Positions 18,376 to 29,223 of a stretch of DNA of 64,000 nucleotides are shown one piece after another. The translations under genes were made by a program, and so were the position numbers. This DNA is from Cobetia sp. L2A1 (lineage in GTDB: Bacteria; Pseudomonadota; Gammaproteobacteria; Pseudomonadales; Halomonadaceae). Location of the stretch: NCBI RefSeq assembly GCF_009796845.1, contig NZ_CP047025.1, forward strand, positions 3,968,001 to 4,032,000. Reading direction: 5' to 3'. The number at the start of each line of letters is the position of its first letter. Positions within the stretch are counted from its first letter, which is position 1. Below the pieces are notes generated by a model. That model was not told the DNA's origin. It searched no databases and saw only the letters and a program-made list of their open reading frames with translations.

Positions 18376-18900
18376 TTACCAAAGATCTCCAAAACGATCT
18401 CGATGGCATAAGTAAAGGCGCAGATCGAACTCGAGCTGATGATAGTCCGGCTCCATATAACAACACAGCTTATAGAACGCCTTGTCATGTGACTTCTCAC
18501 GCAGATGTGCTAATTCATGCACGACGATCATTTTTAGCAATGGTTCAGGAATACGTCGGAATAAAGAAGAAATTCGAATTTCATTCTTGGCTTTGAGCTT
18601 ATTACCCTGCACTCGAGAAACGAATGTATGCAATCCCAGTGCATTGTTAATCACGTGAATCTTGTCATCGTAAATCACTTTGCTAATAGGCGCAGAGCTA
18701 CGCATGAACTGATTTTTCAATGCCATCGTATACTCATACAGCGGACGAGTACCGTTAATGCCATGGACCTCAGGGTATCGCTTCAGAAAAAAGTCAGCCG
18801 TCTTTTCTGCCTCCAGCAAGTCATGAGCTTGCTGCTGAAGCTGCGGGCTATAGGCATTGAGATAACGTAAATCAGGTGCCTTCTGGCCACTCTGGCTCAT
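18376..18900 (-). CDS. YgjP-like zinc metallopeptidase-fold protein
   Basis: This 174-residue protein carries VVHELAHLREKSHDKAFYKLC, i.e. HELAH plus a downstream His, the metal motif of the YgjP/DUF45 (WLM-like, M48-type) fold. E. coli YgjP is reported as a UTP pyrophosphatase, so the name peptidase may mislead. The ATG at 18900 has GGAAAG upstream. G+C is clearly low: 22 of 60 bases in 18541-18600 versus high values in metK next to it, suggesting recent acquisition. It is preceded by the metK terminator on the same strand. A long upstream frame extension is not credible. Confidence 0.8.
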   Translation of the reverse strand: MSQSGQKAPDLRYLNAYSPQLQQQAHDLLEAEKTADFFLKRYPEVHGINGTRPLYEYTMALKNQFMRSSAPISKVIYDDKIHVINNALGLHTFVSRVQGNKLKAKNEIRISSLFRRIPEPLLKMIVVHELAHLREKSHDKAFYKLCCYMEPDYHQLEFDLRLYLCHRDRFGDLW

Positions 18901-19004
18901 AGTATCTTTCCTGGAACACGACATTGGAAAAAATTTCTCACCTACCTGAGTGCGGTACCGGTACCGCTCGCTCATACGCGCACCCCGACTGACGGTGCCT
19001 GAAA

Positions 19005-19037
19005 ACACGAAAACCCGCCGTGGCGGGTTTTCGTGTG
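19005..19037 (-). terminator. Terminator of metK
   Basis: Stem acacgaaaacccgcc / ggcgggttttcgtgt with a two-base loop, 80 bases after the metK stop. The A/T-rich outer arms make it effective in both directions. Confidence 0.75.
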
Positions 19038-19115
19038 TCTGATACTCATGAGTCATTGACACAGAATGTCTACGCAGACTCATGAGCACCATGGCCTATC
19101 ATGGCAACGCGACCT

Positions 19116-20336
19116 TTACAGGCCAGCGGCCGCCTTGAGGGCATCAGCACGATCGATCTTTTCCCACGGGAAGGCGGTAAAGGTTTCGGTCTTCTGCTCG
19201 CCACTCACGTCAGTCCAGCTGTAACTGTGCTCGAAAGGCTCACGACCGAAGTGCCCGTAGGCTGCCGTCAGCTGGTACATCGGGTGCGCTAGATCCAGCA
19301 TGGTGGTAATGGCATACGGACGCAGGTCGAAGTGCTCACGTACCAGCTCAACGATCTTGGCATCGCTGATCTTGCCAGTGCCGAAGGTGTTGATCGCGAC
19401 GGACGTCGGTTCTGCCACACCGATAGCGTAGGAGATCTGGATCTCGCACTTGTCAGCCAAGCCGCTGGCGACAATGTTCTTGGCCACGTAACGGCCGGCA
19501 TAGGCAGCGCTGCGATCGACCTTGGACGGGTCCTTGCCAGAGAAGGCACCGCCACCATGACGCGCCATGCCGCCGTAGGTATCAACGATGATCTTGCGAC
19601 CGGTCAGACCACAATCGCCCACCGGGCCACCGATCACGAAGTTACCTGTCGGGTTGATGTGGTACTGGGTCGTCTCGGTCAGCCATTCAGCCGGCAATAC
19701 CTGCTCGATGATTTCACGCTTGACCATCGCACGCAGATCTTCCTGAGATACGTCCGGATCGTGCTGAGTCGAGAGGACGACCGCTTCAACGGAGATCGGC
19801 TTGCCGGCTTCGTTGTAACGGAAAGTGACCTGGCTCTTCGCATCAGGACGCAGCCACGGCAGCATGCCGTTCTTGCGCAGTTCAGCCTGACGCTCCACAA
19901 GACGGTGGGCGTAGTGGATCGGCGCCGGCATGTAGGATTCGGTCTCGTTGGTGGCATAGCCGAACATCAGGCCCTGATCACCCGCGCCCTGATCTTCCGG
20001 TTTGCTGCGGTCAACGCCTTGGGCGATGTCAACGCTCTGCTTGCCGATCAGGTTCAGGACACCACAGGTCGCGCCGTCGAAGCCGACGTCGGAAGAGGTG
20101 TAGCCGATATCGGTGATGACTCGACGTACCAGCTCCTCGAGATCCACCCACGCAGTGGTGGAAATCTCGCCGGCCACGATGGCAACGCCCGTCTTGACGA
20201 GCGTTTCACACGCAACGCGTGCCTGCTTGTCGCGTGCGATGATGGCATCGAGCACGGCGTCGGAAATCTGATCAGCAATCTTGTCCGGATGACCTTCAGA
20301 CACTGACTCGGATGTGAAGAGTGAGTATTCGCTCAT
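19116..20336 (-). CDS. metK: S-adenosylmethionine synthetase
   Basis: This 406-residue enzyme makes SAM from methionine and ATP in the cytoplasm. Signature sequences are [13 protein letters not shown] near the N-terminus, DQGLMFGYA (ATP/Met region) and the P-loop-like [19 protein letters not shown]. Length is normal for the bacterial enzyme. The ATG at 20336 with an upstream GAGGGTCGAGGACC-type G-rich stretch fits; the frame opens 31 codons upstream. It is divergent from tkt. No SAM riboswitch structure was recognised in the 527-base spacer. Confidence 0.97.
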   Translation of the reverse strand: MSEYSLFTSESVSEGHPDKIADQISDAVLDAIIARDKQARVACETLVKTGVAIVAGEISTTAWVDLEELVRRVITDIGYTSSDVGFDGATCGVLNLIGKQSVDIAQGVDRSKPEDQGAGDQGLMFGYATNETESYMPAPIHYAHRLVERQAELRKNGMLPWLRPDAKSQVTFRYNEAGKPISVEAVVLSTQHDPDVSQEDLRAMVKREIIEQVLPAEWLTETTQYHINPTGNFVIGGPVGDCGLTGRKIIVDTYGGMARHGGGAFSGKDPSKVDRSAAYAGRYVAKNIVASGLADKCEIQISYAIGVAEPTSVAINTFGTGKISDAKIVELVREHFDLRPYAITTMLDLAHPMYQLTAAYGHFGREPFEHSYSWTDVSGEQKTETFTAFPWEKIDRADALKAAAGL

Positions 20337-20863
20337 TGGTCCTCGACCCTCTTTTCGGATGCGGGGATGATTCGGCCACTGACGGCAGATTGCTGCTTGA
20401 GACCGAGTAGAAACACGCTTGCGGCGCACGATGAGGCTTGGCTCAGATGGCTTGGCCTCGGGGTGGCGAGTTTACACGCCACTTATGTGAGTGCCTAGCG
20501 CCATGAGCCACCTACGGCGGTCATATCGAGACCTTTTTGCGACAAGGTCATACCTAGTGGCTGGCTCAGGGCTGGCTCAAGTCAAAGTCTGTGCTTTGCG
20601 TGGCAGTCATCATCACTGCCAATACCTCTATATACCTCTTATGAACCTCCCTACGGGCGGAATGAGGTTTGCCGCGCCCTGTCATCTCGGTGACAATGCT
20701 CATTCGGAGATAACGCTCGGGCACTTGTCCGTGCGTCACAAGGTTCACGCGACGCCTCTGTCTTTCCCAGCGCGCACAGTCCTTCACGACGTCATGCGCC
20801 CTCAGCAGATCGCCGTGATTCATTGCCCCCACTCTTGACGCCCCGCAGGCGAGGAGCTACTGC
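20337..20863. other. Divergent spacer between metK and tkt
   Basis: It should hold promoters for both genes. A dyad GACCTT (20530-20535) / AAGGTC (20544-20549) and a direct repeat of ggctggctca near 20559-20580 were seen. Open frames on both strands here lack family resemblance. A GGCGAGGAG ribosome site belongs to tkt. Confidence 0.4.
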
Positions 20864-22858
20864 ATGCCTTCCCGTTTTGACCTGGCCAACGCCATCCGTG
20901 CACTTTCCATGGACGCCGTTCAGAAAGCCAAGTCTGGCCACCCCGGCGCCCCCATGGGCATGGCCGACATCGCTGAAGTGCTCTGGAACGATCACCTCAA
21001 GCACAATCCGGCCAACCCGAACTGGGCCGACCGTGACCGCTTCGTGCTGTCCAATGGCCACGGCTCCATGCTGCTCTACTCGCTGTTGCACCTCACGGGT
21101 TACCAGCTGAGCCTTGAAGATCTGCAAAACTTCCGCCAGCTACACTCCAAGACTGCTGGGCATCCGGAATACGGCTACGCGCCGGGCATCGAGACCACTA
21201 CTGGCCCATTGGGTCAGGGCCTGGCCAATGCGGTGGGCATGGCGATTGCCGAGAAGACACTGGCGGCGCAGTTCAACCGTCCGGGTCATAACATCGTCGA
21301 TCACACTACCTGGTGCTTCCTGGGTGATGGCTGCCTGATGGAAGGTATCTCCCACGAAGTCAGCTCATTGGCCGGCACCCTGGGTCTGGGCAAGCTGATC
21401 GCGCTGTATGACGACAACGGTATCTCCATCGATGGCGAAGTCGAAGGCTGGTTCACCGACGATACCGCCAAGCGCTTTGAAGCGTACGGCTGGCATGTCG
21501 TGGCTAACGTTGATGGCCACAAGCCGGAAGAGATCAATGCCGCCATCGCGCTGGCCAAGAGCCACGACGACAAGCCGAGCCTGATCATCTGCAAGACCGT
21601 GATCGGCTTTGGCGCACCCAACAAGGAAGGCACCGAGGCTTGTCACGGCGCGCCGTTGGGCGATGACGAAGTCGCCGCCACCCGCAAGAAGCTGGGCTGG
21701 ACTCACGCTCCCTTCCATATTCCGGAAGACATCTACCACGGCTGGGATGCCAGCGAGCGCGGCACCAAGCTCGAGAGCGAGTGGGACACCCGCTTTGTCC
21801 GCTATCAGGAAGCGCACCCGGAACTGGCCGCCGAGTACACACGTCGTCTGGCCGGCAAGCTGCCGCATAACCTGACCAGTGAGAAGATGATCGAAGACGC
21901 CCAGGCCGCCGGCGATAGCCCCGCGACCCGCAAGGCGTCCTTCGAGTGCTTAAACCAACTGGGCCCGCAGCTGCCGGAACTGCTCGGCGGTAGCGCTGAC
22001 CTGGCACCGTCCAACCTGACCTTCTGGAAGGGTGCCAAGGCTATCACCCACGATGATTTCAGCGGCAACTACCTGCACTACGGGGTACGTGAGTTCGGCA
22101 TGGGCGCGATCATGAACGGTGCTGGCCTGCACGGCGGCTTCATTCCGTACGGCGCGACCTTCCTGATCTTCATGGAATACATGCGCAATGCCGTACGCAT
22201 GGCCGCATTGATCGGTCAGCAGGTTATCTACGTCTTCACCCACGACTCCATCGGTCTGGGCGAAGATGGTCCGACCCACCAACCGATCGAGCAGCTGACC
22301 AGCCTGCGCACCACGCCGAACCTGTCCACCTGGCGCCCGGCGGATGCTGTGGAAACCGCCGCCGCATGGGATGCGGCCATCAAGCGTCATTCCGGCCCGA
22401 CCGCGCTGATCCTGTCGCGTCAGAACCTGCCGCACCAGAATCGTGACAAGGCGCAGCTGGCCAACATCGGTCGTGGCGGTTACGTACTGAAAGATGCCGC
22501 CAACGGCCAACCGGAACTGATCCTGATCGCGACGGGCTCTGAAGTCGGCCTCGCGATGGATGCTGCCGCTGAGCTGGAAACCGCCGGTCGTGCCGTGCGT
22601 GTCGTCTCCATGCCGGCCACCGATCTGTTCGATGCCCAGGACATGGAATATCGCGAATCCGTGCTGCCGTCCTCCGTCACTGCACGTGTGGCGATCGAGG
22701 CCGGTCATCGTGACTTCTGGTTCAAGTACGTCGGCCTGAACGGCGATATCGTCGGCATGGAGACCTTCGGGGAATCCGCACCGGCGGGAGACCTGTTCAA
22801 GCACTTCGGCTTCACCGTCGAGAATGTTGTCGAGCGTGCCAGCAAGCTACTGGGCTGA
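20864..22858 (+). CDS. tkt: Transketolase
   Basis: This 664-residue thiamine diphosphate enzyme moves two-carbon units in the pentose phosphate pathway and feeds erythrose 4-phosphate to the downstream epd product. The N-terminal [23 protein letters not shown], the ThDP motif GDGCLMEG followed by Asp/Asn residues (DDNGISIDG) and [15 protein letters not shown] are textbook. Length matches E. coli TktA. The ATG follows an AGGAG ribosome site. It is first in the tkt, epd, pgk, fba order, but a terminator and a 470-base gap separate it from epd. Confidence 0.97.
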   Translation: MPSRFDLANAIRALSMDAVQKAKSGHPGAPMGMADIAEVLWNDHLKHNPANPNWADRDRFVLSNGHGSMLLYSLLHLTGYQLSLEDLQNFRQLHSKTAGHPEYGYAPGIETTTGPLGQGLANAVGMAIAEKTLAAQFNRPGHNIVDHTTWCFLGDGCLMEGISHEVSSLAGTLGLGKLIALYDDNGISIDGEVEGWFTDDTAKRFEAYGWHVVANVDGHKPEEINAAIALAKSHDDKPSLIICKTVIGFGAPNKEGTEACHGAPLGDDEVAATRKKLGWTHAPFHIPEDIYHGWDASERGTKLESEWDTRFVRYQEAHPELAAEYTRRLAGKLPHNLTSEKMIEDAQAAGDSPATRKASFECLNQLGPQLPELLGGSADLAPSNLTFWKGAKAITHDDFSGNYLHYGVREFGMGAIMNGAGLHGGFIPYGATFLIFMEYMRNAVRMAALIGQQVIYVFTHDSIGLGEDGPTHQPIEQLTSLRTTPNLSTWRPADAVETAAAWDAAIKRHSGPTALILSRQNLPHQNRDKAQLANIGRGGYVLKDAANGQPELILIATGSEVGLAMDAAAELETAGRAVRVVSMPATDLFDAQDMEYRESVLPSSVTARVAIEAGHRDFWFKYVGLNGDIVGMETFGESAPAGDLFKHFGFTVENVVERASKLLG

Positions 22859-23331
22859 TACCCCAATAGAAAGTCAGCGCTAGAATATTGGGGCTTGAAC
22901 ATCAGTGCCAGTATCACAGCGCTATCGACGCCGCTGTCTCCCGCAAGGGGGCAGCGGCGTTTTGCTGTGCTCTCTCCCCATTTCCATCGTGGGGGCGTTG
23001 CTGCCTTGTGCGTTGCGGCACGTCTTGAGGTGAGTTTCATGGCAGGCTCAATCTCCGCCTCCTCGATAAGGGCCTCCTGGATTCCCGCTGGGTCATGTGG
23101 AAAGTGTCGCCTGTAGTCAACGCCCATTCGACCTGGCGATACCGGGTGACACGATTCAACCAGCGTGAGCATTCAGCTTGCGGCGATTTTCGTCTCCCGC
23201 GACACTCTCTGGCCCGACTACACAACTGGCCAATATCAGTAGTCTAACTACCCGTCGTTAGACGAAAAAACCCATAAATCAGGCGCTTGCGCACGTCTCG
23301 TGCCCCCCGCCCACCAATGCGATGCGCTACC
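22859..23331. other. Gap between tkt and epd
   Basis: It contains the tkt terminator (separate entry) and an inverted repeat GTCTAAC (23242-23248) / GTTAGAC (23257-23263) about 70 bases before the epd start, a candidate operator for the epd-pgk-fba genes. A second possible hairpin, ccccaata / tattgggg at 22861-22892, follows the tkt stop. No gene seen. Confidence 0.45.
22927..22963 (+). terminator. Terminator of tkt
   Basis: Stem acgccgctg / cagcggcgt around a C/G-rich loop, then a T run (tttt). It lies 70 bases beyond the tkt stop. Confidence 0.8.
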
Positions 23332-24540
23332 ATGAACCCCCTACGAGAAGAACATCACGACACACGACACGAGACACACTTGAGCCACGACAGCCCTCTG
23401 AAGACATCAACGTCTGCCTCGGAATCGAAGCAGCGCCAACAGCGGGAAAACGCCCCACTGCGTATCGCCATCAATGGCTACGGGCGTATCGGTCAATGTG
23501 TGCTCAGGGCACTGGTCGAGCGTGAAGCGCGCGGCGAGTCTCTGCCACTGGAGGTCGTGGCGATCAACGAGCTGTCGGACCTCGATACCATCACCTATCT
23601 GACGCGTTACGACACGACTCACGGCCGCTTCCCCGGCACGGTAGAGCAGTGTGATGGACAGCTGGTAGTCAACGGCCACGCCATCACCATCTTGTCTGAG
23701 GCAGATCCCGACTATTTGCCGTGGCAGGCACTGGGGATTGATCTGGTGCTGGAGTGCTCCGGTAGCTTCAAGGATCGCGCCACTGCCGAGCGTCATCTGG
23801 CAGCAGGCGCAGGTCGCCTGCTGTTTTCACAGCCAGGCGATACCGATGCTGATGTAGACGCCACCATCGTATGCGGCATCAATCAATCTGCACTGTGCGC
23901 GGGGCTGAGCATCGTCTCCGCTGCCTCCTGCACGACCAACTGCCTGATCCCGGTATTGACCGTATTGGAGCAGGCTTTCGGGCTGGAGCGTGGTGTGACC
24001 ACCACAGTGCACTCAGCGATGAATGATCAACCAGTGATCGATGCCTACCACCAGACTGACTTGCGTCTGACGCGCTCAGCGATGGGCTCGATCGTGCCGG
24101 TGGATACCGGACTGGCCAAGGGTATCAATCGCTTGATGCCGCATCTTGAGGGTCGTTTTGAGTGCCTTCATCTACGCGTGCCAACCATCAACGTCTCGTG
24201 CATGGACATGTCGATTGAAGTGAAGCGTGATGTGACGGCGGAAGAGGTCAATGCCTTGCTGCGCACCGCCTGTGCCGAGCGTCTTTGTGGGCTGATAGGG
24301 TTGAGCGAGGAGCCAACGGCATCCATCGACTTCAACCACGATCCGCGCTCGGGTATCGTGGACACGACCCAGACCCGCGTTGCCGGCGACCGCCTGATCA
24401 AGTTGCTGTGCTGGTTCGACAACGAATGGGGCTTTGCCAATCGCATGCTGGATGTCGCCACACACTGGCACGCCTGCGATTCAATGCCTCGGGCGACGGG
24501 AGATCTCCCCACTGATTCACGACCAAGGAACCCGTCATGA
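23332..24540 (+). CDS. epd: Erythrose-4-phosphate dehydrogenase (GapB type)
   Basis: This NAD-dependent aldehyde dehydrogenase of the GAPDH superfamily feeds pyridoxal phosphate synthesis or, if GAPDH-active, glycolysis. The dinucleotide motif INGYGRIG begins about 50 residues into the frame, the catalytic Cys lies in SAASCTTNC, and [14 protein letters not shown] closes the protein. [11 protein letters not shown] and the [10 protein letters not shown] region resemble E. coli Epd more than GapA. The N-terminal extension (Ser/His/Lys-rich) is unusual; starts could be ATG 23332 or a TTG at 23380, and neither has a strong ribosome site. The stop overlaps the pgk ATG (ATGA). Confidence 0.85.
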   Translation: MNPLREEHHDTRHETHLSHDSPLKTSTSASESKQRQQRENAPLRIAINGYGRIGQCVLRALVEREARGESLPLEVVAINELSDLDTITYLTRYDTTHGRFPGTVEQCDGQLVVNGHAITILSEADPDYLPWQALGIDLVLECSGSFKDRATAERHLAAGAGRLLFSQPGDTDADVDATIVCGINQSALCAGLSIVSAASCTTNCLIPVLTVLEQAFGLERGVTTTVHSAMNDQPVIDAYHQTDLRLTRSAMGSIVPVDTGLAKGINRLMPHLEGRFECLHLRVPTINVSCMDMSIEVKRDVTAEEVNALLRTACAERLCGLIGLSEEPTASIDFNHDPRSGIVDTTQTRVAGDRLIKLLCWFDNEWGFANRMLDVATHWHACDSMPRATGDLPTDSRPRNPS

Positions 24541-25700
24541 ACGTGAAAACGATGACTGCTCTCGACCTGTCCGGTAAGCGTGTCCTGATCCGCGAAGACC
24601 TCAATGTCCCGATTCGCGACGGCAAGGTGAGCAGCGATGCCCGTATCCGTGCCAGCCTGCCGACCATCAAGGCAGCCCGCGATGCTGGTGCACGCGTCAT
24701 GCTGATGAGTCATCTGGGGCGCCCGACCGAAGGCCAGCCGGAAGACCAGTTTTCGCTTGCACCGGTCGCGGCGCATCTAGGCAAGCTGCTCGGTAGCCCA
24801 GTCCGCCTGATCAGCGATTATCTCGATTCCGCACCGGACATTGCTGATGGCGAAGTGGTACTGCTCGAAAACGTGCGCTTCAACGTCGGTGAAGGCAAGG
24901 ATGAAGAAGCGCTGTCTCGCGCCTATGCATCACTTTGCGATATCTACGTGATGGACGCCTTCGGTACCGCACACCGCGCCCAGGCCTCAACTCACGGCGT
25001 CGCCCGCTTCGCACCGGCTGCCTGCGCTGGCCCGCTACTGGCAGCAGAGCTTGAAGCCCTCGAGAAAGCTTTGGCGGCACCACGCGCGCCGATGGTCGCC
25101 ATCGTCGGCGGCTCCAAGGTATCCACCAAGCTGGAAGTGCTCAAGGCACTGTCTGACAAGTGCCACCAGCTGATCGTCGGCGGTGGCATCGCCAACACCT
25201 TCATTGCAGCGGCCGGCTACAACGTCGGCAAGTCGCTCTACGAGGCTGACCTGCTCGATACCGCACGCGCACTGATGGATAAGGTAGAGATTCCGCTGCC
25301 GACCGATGTCGTGGTCGCCACCGAATTCTCTGACAAGGCAGAAGCGATCGTACGCGCGGTCTCTGACGTACGTGACGACGAGATGATTCTGGATATTGGC
25401 CCGGACACCGCGTCTCGTTTCGGCGCGCTGCTCAAGGGTGCCGGCACCATTCTGTGGAATGGTCCGGTCGGCGTGTTCGAGATCGAGCAGTTCGCCAATG
25501 GCACCGAGAAGCTGGCCTACGCCATCGCCGAGAGCGACGCCTTCTCGATTGCCGGTGGCGGTGACACCCTGGCGGCCATCGACAAGTACGACGTCGAGTC
25601 TCGCGTGTCCTACATTTCTACCGGTGGTGGCGCTTTCCTCGAATACGTGGAAGGCAAGGTACTGCCGGCCGTTGCGGCATTGGAAGCCGCAGCAAGCTGA
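24537..25700 (+). CDS. pgk: Phosphoglycerate kinase
   Basis: This 387-residue glycolytic enzyme transfers phosphate between 1,3-bisphosphoglycerate and ADP. It has the N-terminal [11 protein letters not shown] (substrate loop), [21 protein letters not shown] and the nucleotide-binding GGGDTLAAI. Its ATG overlaps the epd stop by four bases, so translation is coupled. Length equals the usual bacterial enzyme. fba follows after 120 bases in the same direction, the standard order in pseudomonads and related bacteria. Confidence 0.97.
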   Translation: MNVKTMTALDLSGKRVLIREDLNVPIRDGKVSSDARIRASLPTIKAARDAGARVMLMSHLGRPTEGQPEDQFSLAPVAAHLGKLLGSPVRLISDYLDSAPDIADGEVVLLENVRFNVGEGKDEEALSRAYASLCDIYVMDAFGTAHRAQASTHGVARFAPAACAGPLLAAELEALEKALAAPRAPMVAIVGGSKVSTKLEVLKALSDKCHQLIVGGGIANTFIAAAGYNVGKSLYEADLLDTARALMDKVEIPLPTDVVVATEFSDKAEAIVRAVSDVRDDEMILDIGPDTASRFGALLKGAGTILWNGPVGVFEIEQFANGTEKLAYAIAESDAFSIAGGGDTLAAIDKYDVESRVSYISTGGGAFLEYVEGKVLPAVAALEAAAS

Positions 25701-25820
25701 ACCCGTCTGTGTCCTCATCGGCGCAGGCAATAGAGTCACGGCCACAAGGTCGCCCCTCGTCAATTGACGGGGGGCACCCGACGCTTCTCCACTCGATTCC
25801 TCAAAAAGACAGGTGAGATC

Positions 25821-26885
25821 ATGGCATTGATCAGCATGCGCCAGATGTTGGACCACGCAGCCGAGTACGGATACGGCATCCCGGCGTTCAACGTCAACAA
25901 CCTCGAGCAGATGCGCGCCATCATGGAAGCCGCCGATCACACCGATTCTCCGGTGATCGTTCAGGCTTCCGCCGGTGCACGCAAATACGCTGGCGCACCG
26001 TTCCTCCGGCACTTGATTCTGGCTGCCATCGAGGAATTCCCGCACATCCCGGTCGTCATGCACCAGGATCACGGCACCTCCCCGGCGATCTGTCAGCGCT
26101 CCATCCAGCTGGGCTTCAGCTCAGTGATGATGGACGGCTCGCTGGGAGAAGATGGCAAGACTCCGGCTAGTTACGAATACAATGTCGACGTGACCCGTCG
26201 CACCGTCGAGATGGCGCACGCCTGTGGTGTGTCAGTCGAAGGCGAACTGGGTTGCCTCGGCTCGCTGGAAACCGGCATGGCCGGTGAAGAAGATGGCGTC
26301 GGCGCAGAAGGCATCCTGGATCACGAGCAGATGCTGACCAACCCGGAAGAAGCTGCTGACTTCGTCAAGAAGACGCATGTCGATGCACTGGCGATCGCGA
26401 TTGGTACCTCTCATGGTGCCTACAAGTTCACCAAGCCGCCGACAGGTGACACCCTGTCTATCCAGCGCATCAAGGAAATTCACGCCCGCATTCCGGAGAC
26501 GCACCTGGTCATGCACGGCTCTTCCTCCGTGCCACAGGAATGGTTGGAAATCATCAACGAATACGGTGGCAAGATTCCGGAAACCTACGGCGTGCCGGTC
26601 GACGAGATTGTCGAAGGCATCAAGCACGGCGTGCGCAAGATCAATGTCGATACTGACCTGCGTCTGGCCTCTACCGGCTCTATCCGTCGCTTCATGGCAC
26701 AGAACCCGTCCGAATTCGACCCGCGCAAGTATCTGAGCGAGTCCGTGAAGGCCATGCGCGACATCTGTATCGCGCGTTATGAAGCCTTCGGTGCCGCCGG
26801 TCACGGCAGCAAGATCAAGCCGATCAATCTCGAGCAGATGTTCGAGCGTTACGCCCGTGGCGAGCTGGACCCGAAGATCAACTGA
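25821..26885 (+). CDS. fba: Fructose-bisphosphate aldolase, class II (Calvin-type)
   Basis: This 354-residue zinc aldolase splits fructose 1,6-bisphosphate. Zinc-site His residues are in VMHQDHGTS and in later VKKTHVDA and [18 protein letters not shown] and KINVDTDLR bind phosphate. The sequence fits the long class II type with the [18 protein letters not shown] stretch (Calvin-cycle subtype). The ATG at 21 bases into the 25800 line (25821) has an AGGTGAG ribosome site, and the family start MALISMRQ. The frame opens 19 codons earlier. Last gene of the epd-pgk-fba group. Confidence 0.96.
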   Translation: MALISMRQMLDHAAEYGYGIPAFNVNNLEQMRAIMEAADHTDSPVIVQASAGARKYAGAPFLRHLILAAIEEFPHIPVVMHQDHGTSPAICQRSIQLGFSSVMMDGSLGEDGKTPASYEYNVDVTRRTVEMAHACGVSVEGELGCLGSLETGMAGEEDGVGAEGILDHEQMLTNPEEAADFVKKTHVDALAIAIGTSHGAYKFTKPPTGDTLSIQRIKEIHARIPETHLVMHGSSSVPQEWLEIINEYGGKIPETYGVPVDEIVEGIKHGVRKINVDTDLRLASTGSIRRFMAQNPSEFDPRKYLSESVKAMRDICIARYEAFGAAGHGSKIKPINLEQMFERYARGELDPKIN

Positions 26886-26913
26886 TCTTCCTACGCCCAC
26901 AGATGAAACCCTG

Positions 26914-26945
26914 AAAAGGCGACCCGATAGGGTCGCCTTTTTTTA
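26914..26945 (+). terminator. Terminator of fba
   Basis: Stem aaaaggcgaccc / gggtcgcctttt with GATA loop, followed by more T residues, 30 bases past the stop. Confidence 0.9.
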
Positions 26946-27084
26946 TCTTCATATACTGGAATACTGACGATCACATGGGGCCAGATACTCGCTGCCTGGT
27001 ACCTGCGCAGGTATCCTTATATTAACGGCATACGGCACACACGCCGCCGGCCACTCGTTTATCGTCAATATCTCAGGAGTCATC

Positions 27085-27459
27085 ATGGCCTCGCTCAAGG
27101 ATCAGCTATCCGGGCTTGTCTATTCCACCGAACATGGCGCAACCTGCCCTGAGTGCCGCCGCGCGGAGGCAGAGTGCGAGTGTGCTGATCTGGCCGAACG
27201 TGAACGGCTGGAAAATCTGGATGGCGTGGTACGCATTCGCCGTGAAACCAGTGGCCGCAAGGGTAAGGGTGTTACCACCGTGACGGGTATTCCGCTCGCC
27301 GAGAAGGAACTCAAGACGCTCGCCAAGACTCTCAAGCAGCGATGCGGTACCGGCGGTAGTCTCAAGGACGGCATCGTGGAGATTCAGGGCGATCATCGCG
27401 ATACGCTCAAAGCCGAACTCGCTCGACTGGGCTATACCGTCAAGTTGGCCGGCGGCTGA
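27085..27459 (+). CDS. yciH: SUI1/eIF1-like translation factor YciH
   Basis: This 124-residue protein has an N-terminal zinc-ribbon-like Cys cluster (CPEC near residue 21 and CEC near 30) followed by the SUI1 domain from about residue 45, with GRKGKGVTTVTG and KQRCGTGGSLKDG that match bacterial YciH. SUI1-domain proteins assist start-codon selection in eukaryotes; the bacterial role is weak discrimination of initiation complexes and remains partly unclear. The ATG follows a CAGGAGT ribosome site. It appears monocistronic; the lipoprotein gene begins 43 bases downstream in the same direction. Confidence 0.9.
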   Translation: MASLKDQLSGLVYSTEHGATCPECRRAEAECECADLAERERLENLDGVVRIRRETSGRKGKGVTTVTGIPLAEKELKTLAKTLKQRCGTGGSLKDGIVEIQGDHRDTLKAELARLGYTVKLAGG

Positions 27460-27502
27460 GTCATATAAGCCATCTTTTTCAAGAGCCTCAAAAGGGACTT
27501 AC

Positions 27503-28015
27503 ATGCCGCATTCCGATACACAACGCCATTCTTGCTCGGCGTGCAGTCGCGCGCCAGGTCGTGCTACCCGCGCCATCCCTGTTCGCGCCATCTCTGTTCG
27601 CGCTATCACCCTCACGGCGCTGCTGGCCGGCGTATTGGGATTGAGTGGCTGCATGACAGGCCCCGACTTCACGCAGATGGATGCACGCGTGGTGCCACAG
27701 CAGGCCTTCACGGCGCCAGCGGATGCCCAGCTTGAAGTACGCTTGGTGGATGTCTCGAAGGCGGATACTCCTGCCGGTCTGATTGCCAGCACACGCTACG
27801 GTGGCCTACGACAGGGGCCCTTCCCTGTCAGCCTGCAGTACGATCGCAATGCCATCGAAGACGGTCATCGCTATGCACTACAGGCGGATGTGCGCAGCGA
27901 GGGACAGCTTTACTGGATCAATGACACGGCCGTACCGGTATTCGAAGGCAACAGTGCGCGTGATAACGTGACTGAAGTTCCCATCATGCCGCTACCTCGT
28001 GCACTTGGGCACTGA
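27503..28015 (+). CDS. YbaY-like lipoprotein
   Basis: This 170-residue protein has a lipobox at LGLSGC with the acylated Cys about residue 50, so it should be a lipoprotein. The rest matches the YbaY/META-like beta-sandwich fold (pattern LEVRLVDVSKAD, YALQADVRSEGQLYWIN). The N-terminal region before the lipobox is long and contains three imperfect RAI repeats (AIPVRAISVRAI), encoded by short tandem DNA repeats at 27560-27605. The role of YbaY proteins is unknown. Ribosome site AAAGGGA upstream of the ATG. Possibly co-transcribed with yciH. Confidence 0.75.
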   Translation: MPHSDTQRHSCSACSRAPGRATRAIPVRAISVRAITLTALLAGVLGLSGCMTGPDFTQMDARVVPQQAFTAPADAQLEVRLVDVSKADTPAGLIASTRYGGLRQGPFPVSLQYDRNAIEDGHRYALQADVRSEGQLYWINDTAVPVFEGNSARDNVTEVPIMPLPRALGH

Positions 28016-28118
28016 GGCGGCGCGTTCGGCTCTGACGCTCGATCCGACAGCTCTCAATCCGACATACGCGACGGCGTGCGCTAGACGCCGACGCCCCTCT
28101 AGCGGGTAGGACAACATC

Positions 28119-29039
28119 ATGCAATGGCTGGAATATCTGCTCCCCGTCTTCTTTCTGACCCCATTGGGCGCCATCGCGCTGGTGGTGTTGGGCATGCGTG
28201 GCCTGCATGAGCGGCGCATCCAGTCACCACTGACTCGCCGCCAGCTGCGCGAGCCGGGCCAGAGCCTGCGTGATCGTCTGGATGCCGCCTTTCAAGCGTT
28301 GTTTCTTGATGGCGCGCTGGGGCCGTTGATCACCCTGAGTCCACTGGTCTACGGCATGGGTCGCATGGTCTTCGGCGAGCATCAAAACTGGCTGGAGTGG
28401 TCTGGCTACGGACTGGCCTGTGCGCTGTTCGTGCTGATCTTTGCGCTGCGCCTGACGCGTCACTTCCAGCGTATCCGCAAGCTCAAGCTGGGTCTCGCTT
28501 GCGAGCTGTCCATCGGACAGGAGCTGGACCAGCTGATTCGTCCGGAACAGTTGAGTAGCGTGGTCTATCACGACGTACCCGCTGACGGCTTCCATATTGA
28601 CCATCTGGTGGTAACACCGGCCGGCGCTTACGCGATTCGTACCAAGGCCCGCTCACGTTCACTGGATGCCCTGGGCGTGATCAAGAATGAGGTCAAGTTG
28701 AAGGATGGTCGCCTGTATTTCCCGGGTAGCCGCGAACGCAAGCCGCTGCGCGAGACGCGTATTGCCCGCGACTGGACCGCCGCCTGGCTGAAGCGCGAAT
28801 GTGGCGTCGACGTCCCGGTCCATGGCGTGCTGGCACTGCCCGGCTGGCAGATCATCCCGCAAGGTGAGCAGCGTAAGGGCGACCCTGATGTCGTCAACGG
28901 CGAGGGGCTGGCCAAGTGGCTGAGTACCCGCTGCATGTCACCCGAGGCCGATTGTCCAGTACTGGATGAGTCTCTCAAACGGCGTATCAATGAGGCAATT
29001 CTTGATCGCGTACAGGCCGAACGTCTTGCCAACACGTAG
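28119..29039 (+). CDS. NERD-domain-like membrane protein
   Basis: This 306-residue protein has three hydrophobic segments (about residues 5-25, 65-85 and 90-110) and then a cytoplasmic part from about residue 125. That part (SSVVYHDVPADGFHIDHLVVTPAGAYAI, then GVLALPGW) resembles the nuclease-related NERD domain with its central HxDHLVV-type strand. The usual nuclease Glu/Asp-x-Lys signature appears degraded (IRTKARSR in place of VETKxxxG), so catalysis is doubtful. No partner helicase is nearby. The function is unknown. Monocistronic by position. Confidence 0.65.
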   Translation: MQWLEYLLPVFFLTPLGAIALVVLGMRGLHERRIQSPLTRRQLREPGQSLRDRLDAAFQALFLDGALGPLITLSPLVYGMGRMVFGEHQNWLEWSGYGLACALFVLIFALRLTRHFQRIRKLKLGLACELSIGQELDQLIRPEQLSSVVYHDVPADGFHIDHLVVTPAGAYAIRTKARSRSLDALGVIKNEVKLKDGRLYFPGSRERKPLRETRIARDWTAAWLKRECGVDVPVHGVLALPGWQIIPQGEQRKGDPDVVNGEGLAKWLSTRCMSPEADCPVLDESLKRRINEAILDRVQAERLANT

Positions 29040-29223
29040 CACAAAAGACGTGTCAACGAGACAGACGGTGAGGCTGCACCTGAGACAGTGACGCCACTCT
29101 CCTCACCCGTCGCCCGATAAAGGCTTGCCAAGGCGTCCGGCGCGGCATTAAATACGCGCCGGTCCAGCTCTGGCACCCTTAACGCGCTATCGCAATGATG
29201 GCGCTCTTGGCGACATATCTCGC

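Noticed and set aside
20337..20863. SAM or SAH riboswitch before metK
   Set aside because: No matching stem arrangement could be recognised by eye; only a short dyad was seen.
21950..22804. Minus-strand open frame over tkt
   Set aside because: Antisense shadow of transketolase.
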